56,123 bases of DNA from Egibacteraceae bacterium. Its GTDB lineage: Bacteria; Actinomycetota; Nitriliruptoria; Euzebyales; Egibacteraceae. This document shows, piece by piece, positions 29,328-37,414 of the stretch. The position numbers and the translations under genes are program-made. Within the stretch, counting starts at the first letter, position 1; each line of letters starts with the position of its first letter. The stretch is taken from assembly GCA_030446745.1 (NCBI GenBank), contig JAUJMS010000001.1, positions 1 to 56,123 on the forward strand. The letters run 5' to 3'. A model generated the notes under the pieces. The model made no database searches. It saw only the letters and a list, made by a program, of their open reading frames with translations, and was not told the DNA's origin.

Positions 29328-30626
29328 ATGAGCGACGAGCGTTCCGGCCGGGCCAGCGAGGTGGTCGAGCTGCGCGGCCACGTCCTCGACTCGCGGCTGC
29401 TCGGGCAGGTCCTCGACGAGATCATGGACCGTGGCGGCGACTACGAGATCGCCCGCTTCGACGTCGGCAAGCGTCACGAGGACCCGTCCTACGTCGCGAT
29501 CCGCGTCGAGATCGACGACGCCGAGGACCTGACCGCCCTCATCGAGCGGCTGCAGTCGTACGGCGCCAACCCGGCGACCGACGAGGACGTGACCCTCGAG
29601 CCCGCGACGACCCACGGCGTCCTGCCGGAGGGCTTCTACTCGACGACGAACCTGCCGACACGCATCCGCGTCGCCGGCCGCTGGATCGACGTGGAGCAGC
29701 CGGAGATGGACTGCGCGGTCGTCTTCGACGACACCACGCGGCGGGCGCGCACCGTTCCCATGGATGACGTGCGCGCCGGCATGCGCATCGTCTGCGGCGT
29801 CGGCGGCATCAAGGTCACGCCGCGTCAGAAGCCGCGCGTCGACGACGGCGACGCGACCTTCGAGTTCATGTCGTCGGAGATCTCGTCCGAGAAGCCGCAG
29901 GCGCTGCTGATTGAGCGCGTCGCCCAAGGGATGCGCGACGCGAAGGCGGCGGGGCGCAAGGTGCTGTGGGTGGCCGGTCCGGCGCTGGTCCACACGGGCA
30001 GCGTCGAACCGACCTGCGCCCTGATCCGCGCCGGCTACATGGACGTGCTGTTCGCCGGCAACGCGCTGGCCACCCACGACATCGAGGGCAACCTGTTCGG
30101 CACGTCGCTCGGCGTGTCGCTGTCGCACGGCGTCCCGACCGAGCACGGCCACGAGCACCACGTGCGCGCCATCAACCGCATCCGCCAGTCCGGGTCGATC
30201 CGCGACGCGGTCGCCGACGGGACGCTGACCGGCGGGATCATGTGGCACGCCGTGACCTACGGCGTCGACTACGTGCTCGCGGCGAGCGTGCGCGACGACG
30301 GCCCGCTGCCCGACGTGATCCGCGACGCCATCCAGGCGCAGGCCGAGATGCGCCGGCGCATCCCCGAGGTGGGCTTCGCGCTGATGGTGGCGACGCTGCT
30401 GCACTCGGTGGCGACCGGCAACATGCTGCCGGCGCACGTCCCGCTGGTATGCGTCGACATCAACCCCGCGTCGGTCACCAAGCTCGTCGACCGCGGGTCG
30501 GTCCAGAGCGCGGGGATCGTCACCGACGTCGGGCTGTTCCTTCGCGAGCTCGCGACCCAGCTCGCGCCGCGCGAGCTCGCGGCGGTGCGCGCCGACACCG
30601 CGACCTTCGAGCCGGCGCGCCGCTGA
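29328..30626 (+). CDS. TIGR00300/LOR-SDH-domain protein, ornithine cyclodeaminase-like
   Basis: This 432-residue protein has an N-terminal LOR/SDH domain (about 1-105; VVELRGHVLDSRLLGQVLDE, FDVGKRHEDPSYV) and a C-terminal NAD-binding-type domain. The latter carries VLWVAGPALVHTGSV near 215, GYMDVLFAGNALATHDIEGN near 235 and SLGVSLSHG near 264. The same architecture is found in archaeal ornithine cyclodeaminases and as the C-terminal module of cyanobacterial arginine dihydrolase. It lacks the guanidine-hydrolase domain, so ornithine to proline is the most likely reaction. Convergent with carbamate kinase. ATG 29328 starts about 90 bp from divergent plsC. Confidence 0.8.
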   Translation: MSDERSGRASEVVELRGHVLDSRLLGQVLDEIMDRGGDYEIARFDVGKRHEDPSYVAIRVEIDDAEDLTALIERLQSYGANPATDEDVTLEPATTHGVLPEGFYSTTNLPTRIRVAGRWIDVEQPEMDCAVVFDDTTRRARTVPMDDVRAGMRIVCGVGGIKVTPRQKPRVDDGDATFEFMSSEISSEKPQALLIERVAQGMRDAKAAGRKVLWVAGPALVHTGSVEPTCALIRAGYMDVLFAGNALATHDIEGNLFGTSLGVSLSHGVPTEHGHEHHVRAINRIRQSGSIRDAVADGTLTGGIMWHAVTYGVDYVLAASVRDDGPLPDVIRDAIQAQAEMRRRIPEVGFALMVATLLHSVATGNMLPAHVPLVCVDINPASVTKLVDRGSVQSAGIVTDVGLFLRELATQLAPRELAAVRADTATFEPARR

Positions 30627-30639
30627 GCCGAGCCGTCCG

Positions 30640-31635
30640 TCAACCGGCCGCGATCGTCGTGCCGGCGCGGCCCGCCAGCGCGTCGGCGGCGCGGTCGAGG
30701 CTCGTGATCACCGCGCGGCCCCCGTGCTCGGCCACCTCCGCCGCGGCCGCGACCTTCGGTCCCATCGACCCGGCCGGGAACTCGCCGTCGGCCAGCAGCC
30801 GCCGAACCTCCGCCGGCGTGGCGGAGCGCAACGGTCGCTCCGCGTCGGTGCCGTAGCCGAGCGCCACCTGCTCGACGTCGGTGAGGATCAGCAGCGTGTC
30901 CGCGGACACCAGGCGGGTCAGCAGGGCCGCGGTCCGGTCCTTGTCGACCACCGCCTCGACGCCGGCGAGCGTGCCGTCGTCGTGCCGCGCCACCGGGCAG
31001 CCGCCGCCACCAGCGCACACCGGCACGACGCCCGCCTCCAGCAGCCGGGCGACGGCGTCACCCTCGACGACGTCGAGCGGGCGGGGGCTCGGCACGACGC
31101 GTCGCCAGGTGCCGCCGTCGACCTTGCGGTAGGCGTCGCCGTCGACGACCCACGCCGCCGCCGACGGCCCGCCGGAGGAGTCGCCGTCGCCGCGCTGTAC
31201 GCGGAACTCGAGTTCGGTCTCGGTGAAGTGCGGGCCTAACGGATTGTCGGGGGAGGCGAACGCGGGGTCGTCGGGGTCGACGACGACCTGGGTCACCAGC
31301 GCCACGACGGGGCGCTGCGCGCCGCGCTCGCGCAGCGCGTTGCCGAGCTGCTGCTGGAGCAGGTAGCCGATCTGGCCCTGGGTCTGCGCGTCGAGGACGT
31401 CCAGCGGCATCGACGGCACCTCGAGCTGCGCGGCGCGCTGCTGGATGAGCATGCGGCCGACCTGCGGGCCGTTGCCATGGGTGACGACGAGCTCATGCCC
31501 GGCCGCGACGAGCGCGGCGAGGCCGTCGCAGGCACGCCGGACCGTGGCGCGCTGTTCGTCGGCCGAGCCGCGCGCGCCCTTGGCGAGGATCGCGTTGCCG
31601 CCGAGCGCGACGACGATGCGCGCCGGAGCGGTCAT
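30640..31635 (-). CDS. arcC: Carbamate kinase
   Basis: The 331-residue amino-acid-kinase-fold enzyme converts carbamoyl phosphate and ADP to ATP and carbamate. It shows VVALGGNAI at residues 8-16, VVTHGNGPQVGRM near 50, PMPLDVL-like SMPLDVLDAQTQGQIGYLLQ near 77, CAGGGGCPV near 206, GVEAVVDKDRTAALL near 222 and FPAGSMGPKVAAA near 287. No arcA/arcB neighbours are visible. The gene ends 13 bp from the convergent ornithine-cyclodeaminase-like gene, a plausible arginine/ornithine catabolic pairing. Confidence 0.93.
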   Translation of the reverse strand: MTAPARIVVALGGNAILAKGARGSADEQRATVRRACDGLAALVAAGHELVVTHGNGPQVGRMLIQQRAAQLEVPSMPLDVLDAQTQGQIGYLLQQQLGNALRERGAQRPVVALVTQVVVDPDDPAFASPDNPLGPHFTETELEFRVQRGDGDSSGGPSAAAWVVDGDAYRKVDGGTWRRVVPSPRPLDVVEGDAVARLLEAGVVPVCAGGGGCPVARHDDGTLAGVEAVVDKDRTAALLTRLVSADTLLILTDVEQVALGYGTDAERPLRSATPAEVRRLLADGEFPAGSMGPKVAAAAEVAEHGGRAVITSLDRAADALAGRAGTTIAAG

Positions 31636-31679
31636 GCGCCCATGGGGAAGGTCGGTGATGCGTCGGGCGGGTTCCGGTC

Positions 31680-32798
31680 CTAGAACCGCAGCAGCGCGAC
31701 GACGGGGTGGCCGTCGAGGCGCACCTCGTCGCGGAACAGCTCGATGTGGGCGTCGCTGCGGACCGCCTCCTCGATGATCTCGTCGATCAGGTCGTCGACC
31801 GGCTCCACCTCGCCGCCGTAGGCGGCCGCCTCGGCCTCGTGCAACGCGAGCGCGCCGCTCGAGCTGCGGTATCCCGGCGAGCCGGCGCCCTCGACGACGA
31901 ACAGCACCTCGACGCGCTTCTCGTTGACCGCCTGGAGCACGTGACGCAGGCCGCGCGCCGCCTTCTCGGCCTGCCCCTGCGCCGCGGCGAGCCGCTCGAG
32001 CAGCGCGCTGCGGCGGCTCGACACGAGCTGCTGCTCCACCTGCTCGAGCCGCTCGCGCAAGTCGTCGGCGCCGACGTTGGGCGGCAGACTCATCGGGTCC
32101 CCGTGGACGACCTTCTCGAGGTAGGGGTGCAGCTTCTTGCGGAAGTCCGCGACCTCGGTCTGGGTGCCCGCCATCACCAGCGCGTCGATCGCCTGCTCGT
32201 TGTGCAGGGCGAACAGGACCTCGGCGGTGTCCTTGAAGTGGTGGAGCACCTCGTGCTCCACGCCGCGCTCGAACCGCTGCGCCGACCAGCCGCCCTGCTT
32301 GTGCTGGCCGTGGACGTCGGAGGTGATGCCCGAGTACGTCTCGAGCCGGCCGAGCTGGTAGCGCAGGATCCGGGCCTTGTCGCGCTCGACGATGACGAGG
32401 GCGACGTGGTGGGAGCGACCGAGCAACGCCTCGAGCGGCACGACGTAGGGGCGGTCGGACACGCGCGCGACGTTGCGCACGCCGAGGGCAACCTGGACCG
32501 TGTCGAGGATCTCGCCACCCGACGAGAACACCCCGACGCCGCGGACGTCGCCACGGTCGAACTCGGTGCGGATCCAGCGGCTGATCGCCTCGGCGTCGGC
32601 CACGACCGCGTCGCACTGGGTCTCGTCGAGGGCCTCGCCGATCTTGCGGACGTCGCGCAGCAGCGCGTCGAGGCGCGCCTCGTAGTCGGTGACCTTGGGG
32701 AAGCGCGCGCCGTCGGTGTTGAGGTAGACGCTCGTCACGGGCACGTCGTCGACCGGGCGGTCGACGAGCTTGCGGATCTCGGCAGCGCTGACGTCCAC
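31680..32798 (-). CDS. Bacterial eRF1/Vms1-like (BaeRF) peptidyl-tRNA hydrolase family protein
   Basis: A 372-residue protein with the archaeo-eukaryotic release-factor-like plan. The N-terminal part opens DVSAAEIRKLVDRPVDD and VTSVYLNTDGARFPK. A Vms1/eRF1-like catalytic domain contains HKQGGWSAQRFERGVEHEV near residue 165; its GGxSAQR loop is equivalent to the GGQ/GSQ loop that reaches the peptidyl-tRNA bond. A third domain with VDALVMAGTQTEV and a C-terminal acidic domain follow. The predicted role is ribosome rescue or peptidyl-tRNA hydrolysis. GTG 32798 has GGAG about eight bases upstream. It precedes carbamate kinase on the same strand by 44 bp. Confidence 0.83.
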   Translation of the reverse strand: MDVSAAEIRKLVDRPVDDVPVTSVYLNTDGARFPKVTDYEARLDALLRDVRKIGEALDETQCDAVVADAEAISRWIRTEFDRGDVRGVGVFSSGGEILDTVQVALGVRNVARVSDRPYVVPLEALLGRSHHVALVIVERDKARILRYQLGRLETYSGITSDVHGQHKQGGWSAQRFERGVEHEVLHHFKDTAEVLFALHNEQAIDALVMAGTQTEVADFRKKLHPYLEKVVHGDPMSLPPNVGADDLRERLEQVEQQLVSSRRSALLERLAAAQGQAEKAARGLRHVLQAVNEKRVEVLFVVEGAGSPGYRSSSGALALHEAEAAAYGGEVEPVDDLIDEIIEEAVRSDAHIELFRDEVRLDGHPVVALLRF

Positions 32799-32869
32799 GC
32801 CTTGCTCCTGTTCGTCGGTGGTCTGGTGGGGTGTCGTCGGTGTCGTCGGCCGGGTGGTGCGGCCGTCGG

Positions 32870-33127
32870 TCAGTCGACCGGGATGCGCTGCAGTCGCGGC
32901 GCGGGGGCGGCCGGCGCCGAGCGCGCCGCGGCCCGCGTCGACGCGGCGTCGTAGCCGTCGACCTGCGCGTCGATGGCTGCCTTGAGCGCCAGCGTCAGCT
33001 CGCGACCGGCGGCCAGCAGGTGGCCGGTCACCTCGGGACGTGCGGTGGTCAGCGCCTGCAGCAGCACGCACACCGGGCACAGGGCGCACTCGGGGCTGGC
33101 GCCGGGGCCGTGCTCGTGGGCATCCAT
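32870..33127 (-). CDS. Small CxxC-type metal-binding protein next to ArsA-like ATPase
   Basis: An 85-residue protein with a cysteine knuckle near the N-terminus (PECALCPVCVLL, residues 12-23; C-x2-C-x2-C), then a helix (TGHLLAAGRELTLALKAAID) and a Pro/Ala-rich tail. Small proteins of this kind accompany ArsA-like ATPase genes in actinobacteria, as I recall. ATG 33127 gives MDAHEHGPG; the acidic, His-bearing start may add metal ligands. It sits 32 bp from the ArsA-like gene on the same strand. Function unknown. Confidence 0.65.
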   Translation of the reverse strand: MDAHEHGPGASPECALCPVCVLLQALTTARPEVTGHLLAAGRELTLALKAAIDAQVDGYDAASTRAAARSAPAAPAPRLQRIPVD

Positions 33128-33159
33128 GCGCAAGCGTCCTGTCGGCGAAAGCCGGGAGT

Positions 33160-34350
33160 CTAGCGACGGTGCTCGTGCCCCCCGGCGGGTGCGGTGAACC
33201 GGATCTCGAGCCGGCCGTCGCGCAGCCCGGCGCCGGCGACGTCGCAGCGCCGCAGCGCCGCGGGCAGCGCGACGTTGCGGCGGTACGGCCCGACGCTGAC
33301 GGTCAGCTCGTCGCCGGCGCGGAACACGTCGACGGCGCCGCGGTCGGCGAGCGGCAGCGGCAGCGCGAGGACGTGGCCGTCGGCGGTACGCGTGAAGCGC
33401 AGCGGCTCACCGTCGCGCAGCACCGCATCGACGGCGTGGTCGCCGTAGACCGCCGCGCCGAGCCGCGCGAGTGCCGCCACACCGACCGGCTCGTCGTCGA
33501 ACAGCGGGGCGGTGAGCACCGGCACCCCGGCGAAGCTGTCGCGCACCGTGCGCAGGTGGGTGGCCTGGACGGCCTTCCAGCGGTCGAACCACGGGTCGGT
33601 GACCGCGTCCGGCAGCAGTCGGTTGACCACGACCGCGTCCACCGCGTAGCCGAACAGGTTGAGGTAGGTGTAGGTGCGGCGCGCCTCCGCCACGACCATG
33701 GCCTCGGCGTTGACGACGAGGCGCACGCTCGTCGCGGCGGCGTCGCGCAGGATGTCGCGGACCGCGACGAGGTTGCGGTACAGCGCGTCGACCGCGGCGA
33801 GCATGCGGTCTTGCGGCAACGGCATCGTCGTGACCCGGCCGAGGACCGGCCGCACGACGCGTGCGACCTTGCGCTCGACCGGGAAGACCCGCTCGAGGTA
33901 CCAGCCGAGCGCGTCGGGCAACGACAGCAGCCGCAGCGTCTCGGCGGTCGGGGCGCAGTCGACGACGAGCAGGTCGTGCGCGCCCCGATCGACGTGGCGC
34001 CTGATGTCCACGAGGCTGAAGATCTCCTCGAGCCCCGGCACGATCGCGAGCTCCTCGGCCTCGACCTCGCCGACGCCGCCCCACGACAGCAGGCTGACGA
34101 GGTACGCCTGGATCTCGCCCCAGTGGTCCTCGAGCCGGCGTCGCGCGTCGACCTGCTCGGCGTCGAGGCCGTCGGCGACGCGGATCGGGTCCGACCCGAT
34201 CTCGACGGCGAACGCGTCGGCGAGGGAGTGCGCGGGGTCGGTCGAGACGACCAGGGTGCGCAGCCCGGCGGCGGCGGCGCGCACGGCGGTGGCCGCCGCG
34301 ACCGAGGTCTTGCCGACCCCGCCCTTGCCGGTGAACAGCAGGACCCGCAT
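33160..34350 (-). CDS. ArsA/Get3-family ATPase
   Basis: A 396-residue SIMIBI ATPase. P-loop FTGKGGVGKTSVAAA lies at residues 6-20 (deviant Walker A with signature Lys), DPAHSLADAF near 38 is switch I, and LLVVDCAPTAETLRLL near 122 is switch II. The C-terminal 80 residues form a beta-rich alpha-crystallin-like domain (LTVSVGPYRRNVALPAAL). It ends GGHEHRR. The Get3 CxxC and arsenite cysteines are not evident, so arsenic or tail-anchor roles are unlikely. Encoded between a small CxxC protein and an SRPBCC protein, it may handle hydrophobic cargo at the membrane; that is inference. Confidence 0.87.
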   Translation of the reverse strand: MRVLLFTGKGGVGKTSVAAATAVRAAAAGLRTLVVSTDPAHSLADAFAVEIGSDPIRVADGLDAEQVDARRRLEDHWGEIQAYLVSLLSWGGVGEVEAEELAIVPGLEEIFSLVDIRRHVDRGAHDLLVVDCAPTAETLRLLSLPDALGWYLERVFPVERKVARVVRPVLGRVTTMPLPQDRMLAAVDALYRNLVAVRDILRDAAATSVRLVVNAEAMVVAEARRTYTYLNLFGYAVDAVVVNRLLPDAVTDPWFDRWKAVQATHLRTVRDSFAGVPVLTAPLFDDEPVGVAALARLGAAVYGDHAVDAVLRDGEPLRFTRTADGHVLALPLPLADRGAVDVFRAGDELTVSVGPYRRNVALPAALRRCDVAGAGLRDGRLEIRFTAPAGGHEHRR

Positions 34351-34359
34351 GCGCGGCGG

Positions 34360-34797
34360 TCAGGCGCGCGACTCGACGCGGCGCTTCATGCCCTTCAGCG
34401 CCGTGTCGGCGATGCGCTTGGCGACCTGCCGACGGATCAGCCCGGGGACGGCGATGCTCGGCTCCAGCTCGATCTCGTAGCGCACCTCGGTCGTGCCGTC
34501 GCCCCGGTCGATCAGCACGTACGCGCCCTCGTTGCGGCGGACCTTGTCACCTTCGACCAGCGACCAGCGCATCTCGGTGTCGGTGTAGGTGTAGCGCAGC
34601 ACGTAGGTCGCCAGGGCGACCTTGGCGTCGACGGTGAACCGGACCGTCGTCGCCCAGCCGTCGTCGTCGCGGTCGAGCACCTCGACGCCGCGCACCTCGG
34701 GCTGCCACTGGGGGTACGCCTCGAAGTCGGCGATCACGTCCATGATCGTGTCGGGGTCGGCCGCGACGACGATGCTGTCGCGAACGGCGTCGGTCAC
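34360..34797 (-). CDS. SRPBCC (START-like) family protein
   Basis: This 145-residue hydrophobic-ligand-binding fold begins VRDSIVVAADPDTIMDVIADFEAYPQW-like sequence (residues 5-31) and ends in a long helix (GLIRRQVAKRIADTALKGMK), the coenzyme-Q-binding/polyketide-cyclase subtype. Start GTG 34797; the stop lies 9 bp from the ArsA-like gene. Pairing with an ArsA-like ATPase recurs in actinobacteria. A ligand such as a lipid or polyketide is likely but cannot be named. Confidence 0.85.
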   Translation of the reverse strand: MTDAVRDSIVVAADPDTIMDVIADFEAYPQWQPEVRGVEVLDRDDDGWATTVRFTVDAKVALATYVLRYTYTDTEMRWSLVEGDKVRRNEGAYVLIDRGDGTTEVRYEIELEPSIAVPGLIRRQVAKRIADTALKGMKRRVESRA

Positions 34798-34833
34798 GGT
34801 GGCGCTCCGGGGTCGGCGGCTGGCGGCGACATG

Positions 34834-35526
34834 CTAGGGACCGGCGGCGGGGCGCGGCACCGTCGCGACGGTGGCGAAGATGCCGAGCATCGTCAAGACG
34901 ACGACGCCGACGACCAGCCACAGCAGCGGGCGCCCGGTGAGCAGCTCCGCCTCACCGCGTCGGGCACGTTGCAGGTCGACCAGCGACGCCGCCCACACGA
35001 CCAGCGCCCCGAGCAGCAGGGGGCCGGCACTGAGCAGCGGTCGGCCGCCGCCGGCGCCGGCGAGCAGCGTCCCGCCGAGCAGCCAGCCGGTGAACAGCAG
35101 CAGGCGGGCGAAGCCGCTGCCGTAGCGGCCGACGGCGAGGTGTCCGGCGCCCGGGGCGACCGCGGACAGCGCCGTGGCCGTCTGCCAGTTTGGCGCCGCG
35201 GCGGGCGCCGGCGCGCCGAAGCGCTCCGCGAAGCCCGTCCCGCAGACGTCGCAGGTCAGCACGTCGATGCTGCTGTAGGTGCCACAGGTGGGGCAGGCCC
35301 ACTCCAGCTCGTCGCCGCGCCGGCGGAACCCCGGCGTCGTCAGGGTGTCGGTCGTGCCGACCCCGACCGGCGGGCGGGGCGCCTGCGGCGTTGCGGGCGC
35401 CGCCGCTGGGGCCCGTTCCTCGGCAGGCGCCGTGCGCTCGTCGGCGGGGGGGCGCAGCGAGGTGTAGCACTGGCCGCACCAGGCGGCGGAGTCCGGGTTC
35501 GTCGCCGCGCAGGCGGGGCAACGCAT
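34834..35526 (-). CDS. Double zinc-ribbon membrane protein
   Basis: A 230-residue protein. The N-terminal zinc ribbon MRCPACAATNPDSAAWCGQC is at residues 1-20, followed by an Ala/Pro linker. A second ribbon WACPTCGTYSSIDVLTCDVC is near 76-95. Three or four hydrophobic segments occupy about 130-225 (LLLFTGWLLGGTLLAG, LLLGALVVWAASLV, LLWLVVGVVVLTMLG). ATG 35526 overlaps the previous gene's stop by one base (TGATG). It is a membrane protein with two cytoplasmic metal-binding knuckles; the role is unknown. Confidence 0.78.
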   Translation of the reverse strand: MRCPACAATNPDSAAWCGQCYTSLRPPADERTAPAEERAPAAAPATPQAPRPPVGVGTTDTLTTPGFRRRGDELEWACPTCGTYSSIDVLTCDVCGTGFAERFGAPAPAAAPNWQTATALSAVAPGAGHLAVGRYGSGFARLLLFTGWLLGGTLLAGAGGGRPLLSAGPLLLGALVVWAASLVDLQRARRGEAELLTGRPLLWLVVGVVVLTMLGIFATVATVPRPAAGP

Positions 35527-36080
35527 CAGCCGTCTCTCGCCACGCCGGCCTCCGCCGCGGCCCGCTCGGCGGCGAGCTTGCGTTCCCACGCCTCGACCCC
35601 CGCGCGGAACTGCGCGATGGCGGCGCGCTGATCGGCAAGCAGGCCGGGGTCCGGCTCCGCGCCGGGCAGTCGCCCGCCCTCGTAGCGGTCTTTCAGCGTG
35701 TCGAGCGCGCAGCGGACGCCGGCGCGGTGGTCGCGCAGCGTCGCGCGCCAGCGGTGCGCGGACACGCGGGCGCGCACGATGTAGTGGACCGTCACGCCGG
35801 TCGGCTCGTCGAGGTAGTAGAACTCGGCCCCGCCGGTCAGCTCGCCGTCGTAGCGCAGGTCGACGCCGAGGCCGGGGCGGTTCTTGACGACCCGCACGGC
35901 GAAGCGCTGGCGCCGCCGAGCAAGTCCCGGCGGCCGCAGTGACACGACGACCGACGCGCCGGCGGGGCGGGTCACCATCCCGGGCCACCACCCCCCCCAG
36001 CCCGCGACGTCCGCGAGCGCAGGGTGGACGTCGCGGCGGCGCGCCCGCACGAACACCGCATCCCACGCCTGGACGTCCAT
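35526..36080 (-). CDS. SRPBCC-like (polyketide cyclase/START) protein
   Basis: A 184-residue protein starting MDVQAWDAVFVRARRRDVHP with a Trp-rich loop (VAGWGGWWPGM) near residue 24. The beta core includes LGVDLRYDGELTGGAEFYYL and VTVHYIVRARV, and a C-terminal charged helix (AWERKLAAERAAAEA) follows. The pattern fits a divergent SRPBCC fold. It is translationally coupled to the zinc-ribbon membrane protein gene, so the two may work together. It is the second such protein in this strand run. Confidence 0.72.
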   Translation of the reverse strand: MDVQAWDAVFVRARRRDVHPALADVAGWGGWWPGMVTRPAGASVVVSLRPPGLARRRQRFAVRVVKNRPGLGVDLRYDGELTGGAEFYYLDEPTGVTVHYIVRARVSAHRWRATLRDHRAGVRCALDTLKDRYEGGRLPGAEPDPGLLADQRAAIAQFRAGVEAWERKLAAERAAAEAGVARDG

Positions 36081-36108
36081 CGGCGCGAGGGTAGCCCGAG
36101 TCCCGCGG

Positions 36109-36939
36109 TCAGACGACGAGCACGGCGCCGACCGCGACGGCGGTCAGCGCAGCGCCCGCCGCGACGCGCAGGGTGGCCTGGCGCCGCAGCGCCGGCAAGG
36201 TCCAGGCGGCGGCGATCAGCGTTCCGGCGACCAGCCCGCCGAGGTGTGCCTGCCAGGCGATCCGCGTGCCCGGCAGGAACCCCAAGACGAGGTTGATGCC
36301 GAGCAGCAGCAGCAGCTGGCGCAGGTTGGCGGACCCCGAGGCGGTGTGGCGTCCACGGTACGCCGCGAACAGCCACGCCCCGAACAGCCCGAAGATCGCA
36401 CCGGAGGCGCCGACCGCAATGCCGGACGGCTCGAGGAAGTAGAAGGTGGCGCCACCGAGCGCCGCCGAGGCGACGTACAGGCCGAGGAACGGCAGCGAAC
36501 CGACCTCGCGCTCCAGCTGCGGCCCGAACACGTACAGCGCCCACATGTTGAACAGCAGGTGGGTGACGCCGCCGTGGAAGAACGCCGCGGTCAGCACCCG
36601 CCACCACTGCCCATCGGCGACGAGCGGGTTGAACTGGACGCCGAAGCGGGCGAGGGCGTCACCGACCGGCGGCACGAGAAACTGCAGCGCGAACACCGCG
36701 ACGCTCAGGGCGAGCATCGTCATGCTGACCACCGCGGCGCCGGCGCCGCCACGACGGACGTCGTCCATGTCGAGCACCCGGCTGCCCGGCGCTGGCGCGG
36801 CGCACTCCAGACACTTTTGTCCGACGGCGGCGGTCCGCACGCAGTCGACGCACACCGGGCGCCCGCAGTTCGAGCACGCCAGGCGCGTCTCACGGTCGGG
36901 ATGCCGGTAGCAGGTGGGCAGCGCGCCCTCGGCGTTCAC
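36109..36939 (-). CDS. Rhomboid-family intramembrane serine protease with N-terminal zinc finger
   Basis: The 276-residue protein starts with a B-box-like zinc knuckle: CYRHPDRETRLACSNCGRPVC begins at about residue 10 (listed ligands Cys, His, Cys, Cys, Cys), with further Cys pairs to residue 46. A six-helix rhomboid core follows. FHGGVTHLLFNMWAL near 121 is the L1/TM2 region, GASGAIFG near 178 holds the catalytic Ser, and QAHLGGLVAG near 231 holds the catalytic His. It should cleave membrane proteins within the bilayer. GTG 36939 is the start. There is a single gene on its transcript. Confidence 0.9.
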   Translation of the reverse strand: MNAEGALPTCYRHPDRETRLACSNCGRPVCVDCVRTAAVGQKCLECAAPAPGSRVLDMDDVRRGGAGAAVVSMTMLALSVAVFALQFLVPPVGDALARFGVQFNPLVADGQWWRVLTAAFFHGGVTHLLFNMWALYVFGPQLEREVGSLPFLGLYVASAALGGATFYFLEPSGIAVGASGAIFGLFGAWLFAAYRGRHTASGSANLRQLLLLLGINLVLGFLPGTRIAWQAHLGGLVAGTLIAAAWTLPALRRQATLRVAAGAALTAVAVGAVLVV

Positions 36940-36990
36940 CCGGCCACGCTACCGTGACGGCGCCGGTACCGTGCCGACCTCGGAGGCGTC

Positions 36991-37410
36991 ATGCTGTCCC
37001 GCCGCGTGCTGTCGCTCGACGACGTGGACCCGACCCGCGCGGCGGTCGCCATCGCCGCGGGGCGTCTGCTCATCGGCGCGGCGATGCTGACCGCCCCACG
37101 GGCGCTGACCCGCCCGGCGCTGCGCCCGCCGGTCGTGGGGCGGGCGGTGGTCGCCGACGAAACCGCGATGGCGTTGCGCATGGTCGCCGGCCGCGACGTC
37201 GCGCTCGCGCTGGGCGCGCTGCTCGCGGCCCGCCGGGGCTCGACGGCGCTGCGCGGCTGGATCGAGGCGGCGGCGCTCGCCGACGGCGTCGACGCCGGGG
37301 CGCTCGCCGCGACGCGATCGCTGCGCCGCTGGGTGCGGGTCGTCGGCGGAACCGTGGCGGCCGCCACCGCGGGCGCCGGCGCGGTCACCGCGCGGCGCCT
37401 GACCGGCTGA
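36991..37410 (+). CDS. Small membrane protein, DUF4267-like (139 residues)
   Basis: The protein has hydrophobic stretches at about 19-35, 64-80 and 113-135. The RMVAGRDVALALGALLAARRG segment near residue 62 resembles DUF4267-type proteins, and the adjacent WIEAAALADGVDAGAL fits the same family. Start ATG 36991 has GGAGG six bases upstream. It is divergent from the rhomboid gene by 51 bp and convergent with the alpha/beta hydrolase by 4 bp. Function unknown. Confidence 0.65.
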   Translation: MLSRRVLSLDDVDPTRAAVAIAAGRLLIGAAMLTAPRALTRPALRPPVVGRAVVADETAMALRMVAGRDVALALGALLAARRGSTALRGWIEAAALADGVDAGALAATRSLRRWVRVVGGTVAAATAGAGAVTARRLTG

Positions 37411-37414
37411 CCGC

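Noticed and set aside
33160..34350. Arsenite-pumping ArsA in an ars operon
   Set aside because: Only one ATPase domain, no arsenite-binding cysteines evident, and no arsB, arsR or arsD; the cysteine-free ArsC-like gene is 9 kb away.
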